Positions 61,099 through 64,000 of a stretch of DNA of 64,000 nucleotides are shown piece by piece. The number at the start of each line of letters is the position of its first letter. Position 1 is the stretch's first letter. The DNA is from Phoronis australis. Its lineage: Eukaryota > Phoronida > Phoronidae. The DNA is taken from positions 305,052-369,051 of the forward strand of contig NMRA01000239.1 of the NCBI GenBank assembly GCA_002633005.1, in the 5' to 3' direction. The translations under genes and the position numbers were made by a program. The notes below the pieces were generated by a model that was not told the DNA's origin, ran no database searches, and saw only the letters and a list, made by a program, of their open reading frames with translations.

Positions 61099-61359
61099 GT
61101 CTAAACTTTGAATGCATCGGATGCAAACGATGCACTCGCTAGGGGCGCTGTATCAACTAAATAACATGTAAGTTAGACGGCCAGAGTCTGAACTTTGAAT
61201 GCTTCAGATGTAAACGATGCACTCGTTAGGGGTGCTGTATCAACTAAATAACGGTAGAGTAAAACGGCCAGAGTCTAAACTTTGAATGCATCGGATGCAA
61301 ACGATGCACTCGCTAGGGGCGCTGTATCAACTAAATAACATGTAAATAAGACGGCCAGA
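61099..61359. repeat. Three-copy 87-bp minisatellite
   Basis: Units 61099-61185, 61186-61272 and 61273-61359 are each exactly 87 bp, beginning GTCT(A/G)AACTTTGAATGC. Units 1 and 3 are nearly identical while unit 2 carries about a dozen changes. Confidence 0.95.
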
Positions 61360-61822
61360 GTGTAAACATAAGTGATACAAGCAGAATTCAAGTAAATATT
61401 CATGCTCTCTGAGTCACAAATTAGATATTACAGTTCTTGGTGGGCGGTCTTTCCTACAGATGTCGTGTAACTCGCCTAAAGCGTAGGTCACGCTTGCCAG
61501 TTTATCAGACTTTGTAAGAAGTTAACAAATTTGGCTCCTAGCTTTTGAGGCGTGTCGAGAGTTACAGAGCAATATTATGTTTCATAACTGGATGGAAAAG
61601 TTGTTTTCAATATCTGTTAATAAGCCCATATCCGGCGAGTTTGGTATCCTTTTAACCGTTTCCCTTGTCCTAAAGTATCTGGAGTTAATTACCACCCCTC
61701 CCCCGACTTGCAGTGACGGGGGTGGGGACACGTACGCTGAGTTTCACTTTGGTTTCCCAGTAAGTCTGCATCTTGTTAACAGAGGTTTGCCGTCATTTGA
61801 TCAGTGTTTAAATTTCAGCACT

Positions 61823-62023
61823 ATGCTGGGTGCAACTCGTCGACGAGTCAGTAGCTTAGCGAAGCAAGTTACAATGGTGTGCAAAGGAGCCCTAGGGGGT
61901 CAGCCCAGTAGAGGTAAAGTGCTGACACTGGACTCTATGAATCCTCATGTGAAAGTGATGGAGTACGCTGTAAGAGGACCGATTGTGACACGCGCTGGAG
62001 AACTTCAACAAGAACTGGAAAAG
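61823..62023 (+). CDS. Second alanine aminotransferase copy, first coding exon only
   Basis: The exon is the same length as GPT exon 1 (201 bp, 67 codons), has the same acceptor (TTTCAG) four bases before the ATG and the same phase-0 donor. It differs from the first copy at 11 of 67 residues. Eight changes fall in residues 1-26 (presequence) and only three in residues 27-67, which include KVLTLDSMNP and EYAVRGPI. This pattern suggests selection on the mature enzyme. No later exon is present before the window ends. In the first gene the next exon is 2.3 kb away, which here falls beyond 64 kb. The surrounding non-coding sequence is also duplicated. Confidence 0.85.
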
Positions 62024-62373
62024 GTCAGGGGTTATAGTCAGTGGAAATAAATAAATCTGGCGACGTTTGTTTTTTGATGATTGGCAAGAAAACCTATTGT
62101 GAATGTGTACTAATTGTTATTGTTGAGCTATTATGGGCAATTTTCAACTGAAAAGTCTCAAAATAACGTTTTTGATTTCCCAGTATGTAGCTTACCGTAA
62201 TGTGGTGTGGTTACAACAGGCTACACCGTGTCTGCAGCAGTAAAATCTTGAGATATCACTGATGCGCACAACACTTGAGGCACACTCACAGTTACCAATA
62301 TTCGAAACTAAAAAAGCGGGACTCTTGGATCTAGGCCGTACATACCCACCGCAATACCCTGAAACACCCTGAT

Positions 62374-62374
62374 G
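62374..62374. other. Single ambiguous base
   Basis: One N in the first intron of the second GPT copy. It lies in the duplicated tract, but no direct repeat begins at it, unlike the other single Ns. Confidence 0.8.
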
Positions 62375-63027
62375 NTTTACAGTTCAACATGTTATATAAC
62401 TTTTGTAATTACTGATATCTGTAGTAGTTTAGTTTGTCATAATATATATGACCTTTTATCTCAATTACACGTGTTGTTTCACTGTAAACTAGCTTCGGTA
62501 TCGCTTCGCAGTTAGCGCATATAAAATATATTATAATACGTAAATTTCGTCATGTGCGTCAAAAAGTGAGACATTCCTACGCTGTGGCGCAGCATGAGAC
62601 AAAGTGGTATGGTTCCACACAGCGGGACAGTTGGTAAGTATGCACACTGCATAATCCTAAAAATGTGCGTGTGAAGTGAAACCTTTTCAAAAGTTTAGGA
62701 CAAGGATGATACTCATTTTTCACAATTTTGGTATAACGATCAGTCCTTTTTTCATTCTCAGGGTGTAAATGTAGCTGACTAATTTACATATCTTGCAGCC
62801 AATATAAACCTCAAGCGGCAAGTAAAACACAGATTTTTGCAAAAGATCACCATCAACAGTCACTGTCATTCCATCTGTTTCCAGTTATTGTGGATAACGG
62901 GGCTGGGATTTGACATACATTCCTCGTTTTCTGCACGATGGGTCACATAATGAATAACACATAATTTACACCTTCTTAAAGTAGGAATAAACGTCACGTA
63001 TTGACATAGATTAAAAACTTTGAGATA

Positions 63028-63250
63028 CAGTGGCAGATCTACGTTTTCAGTAAGGGGGTTAGGACTGAGGAGCGTAGCGCCGAGCGGAAGTAAGGTTGGG
63101 AGGGGTTTCCCTCCCTGCCGTGTAAGATTTTTTTGTGGTTTTTAGTAGCTGATTTCGTTTTTCTGGCGAAATTTTTTTCATTTCTTATTTTTGATCCTGT
63201 CCCGAGGGGAGGGGTTGAACCCCCTGAAACCCCCTGTAGATCCGCCTCTG
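63028..63250. mobile_element. 223-bp MITE with AGATA target duplication
   Basis: The left end CAGTGGCAGATCTAC and right end GTAGATCCGCCTCTG are inverted repeats. AGATA flanks both sides (63023-63027 and 63251-63255). The matching intron position in the first GPT copy (near 47.38 kb) lacks the insert, an empty site. It belongs to the GGCGGATCC-ended family and has no coding capacity. Confidence 0.75.
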
Positions 63251-63609
63251 AGATAAAAAATGGTGGAAACAGCCATTTCCTGAATTATCACGACTCCCCC
63301 TCTAGTTCCATGGGATGGTAAGGGGAGGTGAAGGGGAGGTGAGGGGTGATCAATCCATTTTTGAAGTGTGTTAGCAGCTCCACCCGCGAGGTCAATTATA
63401 GAATGCATTGTTCTACCACTACAAATAGGAGGATTGAAGTCAAGATGTGGGAAACGTCATTTTTAGACGGTATGATCATAATTTCACAGCCCAAACGTAT
63501 CCCGCTACCTTATTATATATAGACTGTGCCTCTCACGCCTGCCACAAAATATGTGTGCTTCATGTTACCAATTCCGTTTTGACGAGAATAAGCGGGACGT
63601 TCTGTTAAA

Positions 63610-63860
63610 AGGATATTAAAAGCTGTTTTGATGATTTCCATCAATCATCGTTCTGTCACCTGCTAATGCATCATTGGCGTCAGCTTACAAGTTAAAGGCC
63701 GTGCTTGCCCGTTTAGCAGACTTACTTTGAAAGAAGTTTTCAAATTTTCCTCCAGACTTTTGAGGGTTGTCGAGGGTTGCACAGAGCATTATTTTTTCAG
63801 GGAACTGGACGGGAGAGTCGTTTCTAGTATCTGTTAATAGGCCAAAACCTGGTTTGGTTC
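63610..63860. repeat. Repeat shared with the 5' flank of the second GPT exon
   Basis: Words such as CAGACTT, TTTTGAGG(G/C)(G/T)TGTCGAG and CTGTTAATA in the same order occur at about 61.47-61.64 kb. The first GPT copy has no such block at the equivalent place, so it arose or inserted after the GPT duplication. Confidence 0.5.
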
Positions 63861-64000
63861 CGACTTTGTGGCAATTGTAACCAATCTTATACGCTCGTCA
63901 TGCTTAGTAAAATAGCTAAATAGGAAATGGCTGATTTTTACCCTCGGCGCTTACTTACAGTAAGGCAAATGAACTGTGGACAAATTAGCTTGGTTTTTAG

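Noticed and set aside
61099-61359. CRISPR-like array
   Set aside because: The 87-bp units are contiguous with no distinct spacers, there are only three, and the genome is eukaryotic.

Overview
The window is eukaryotic, intron-rich animal DNA. It has no operons, Shine-Dalgarno sites or bacterial features, and coding sequence is a small fraction of it. Short exons with clean GT/AG borders can be joined into three conserved animal genes. The gene set, compact introns, tRNA-derived SINEs, short inverted-repeat elements and near-identical local duplications fit a marine invertebrate deuterostome. A lancelet (Branchiostoma) is my best guess, by inference only; the species is not proven by the sequence.

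Layout. 1-3.4 kb: non-coding, with a 1.5-kb inverted-repeat-bounded element carrying a 150/450-bp hierarchical tandem array with CTCF-core-like motifs. 3.75-10.84 kb (+): a SIRT5-type NAD-dependent lysine deacylase in eight coding exons, probably lacking its first (targeting) exon. 12.7-22.2 kb (-): a complete-looking IMPACT homologue (RWD plus YigZ/UPF0029-type domain) in ten coding exons, convergent with SIRT5. Its fifth intron holds a 1.5-kb direct duplication joined at a single N. 22.2-46.2 kb: a long gene-poor, repeat-rich stretch with one 0.5-kb orphan cysteine-rich 3' exon (30.9-31.4 kb), a second exon-like fragment (33.0-33.2 kb), another N-joined direct duplication (33.9-37.2 kb) and a 69-base gap. 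46.24-56.57 kb (+): an alanine aminotransferase gene (GPT/GPT2 type), 12 coding exons, 509 residues, apparently complete. 57.3-60.3 kb: a decayed non-LTR retrotransposon. 61.8-62.0 kb: the first coding exon of a second, diverged alanine aminotransferase copy that runs off the right edge, so GPT is tandemly duplicated here.

The three genes belong to amino-acid and mitochondrial metabolism in a broad sense: SIRT5 removes acidic acyl groups from mitochondrial lysines, IMPACT restrains GCN2 signalling during amino-acid starvation, and GPT interconverts alanine and pyruvate. Nothing shows that they are co-regulated, although consensus DR1 nuclear-receptor motifs occur in introns of both IMPACT and GPT.

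Limits. Exon borders come from reading frame, splice dinucleotides and remembered family similarity. No alignment, transcript or database search was run. First non-coding exons, promoters and the missing SIRT5 exon could not be located.
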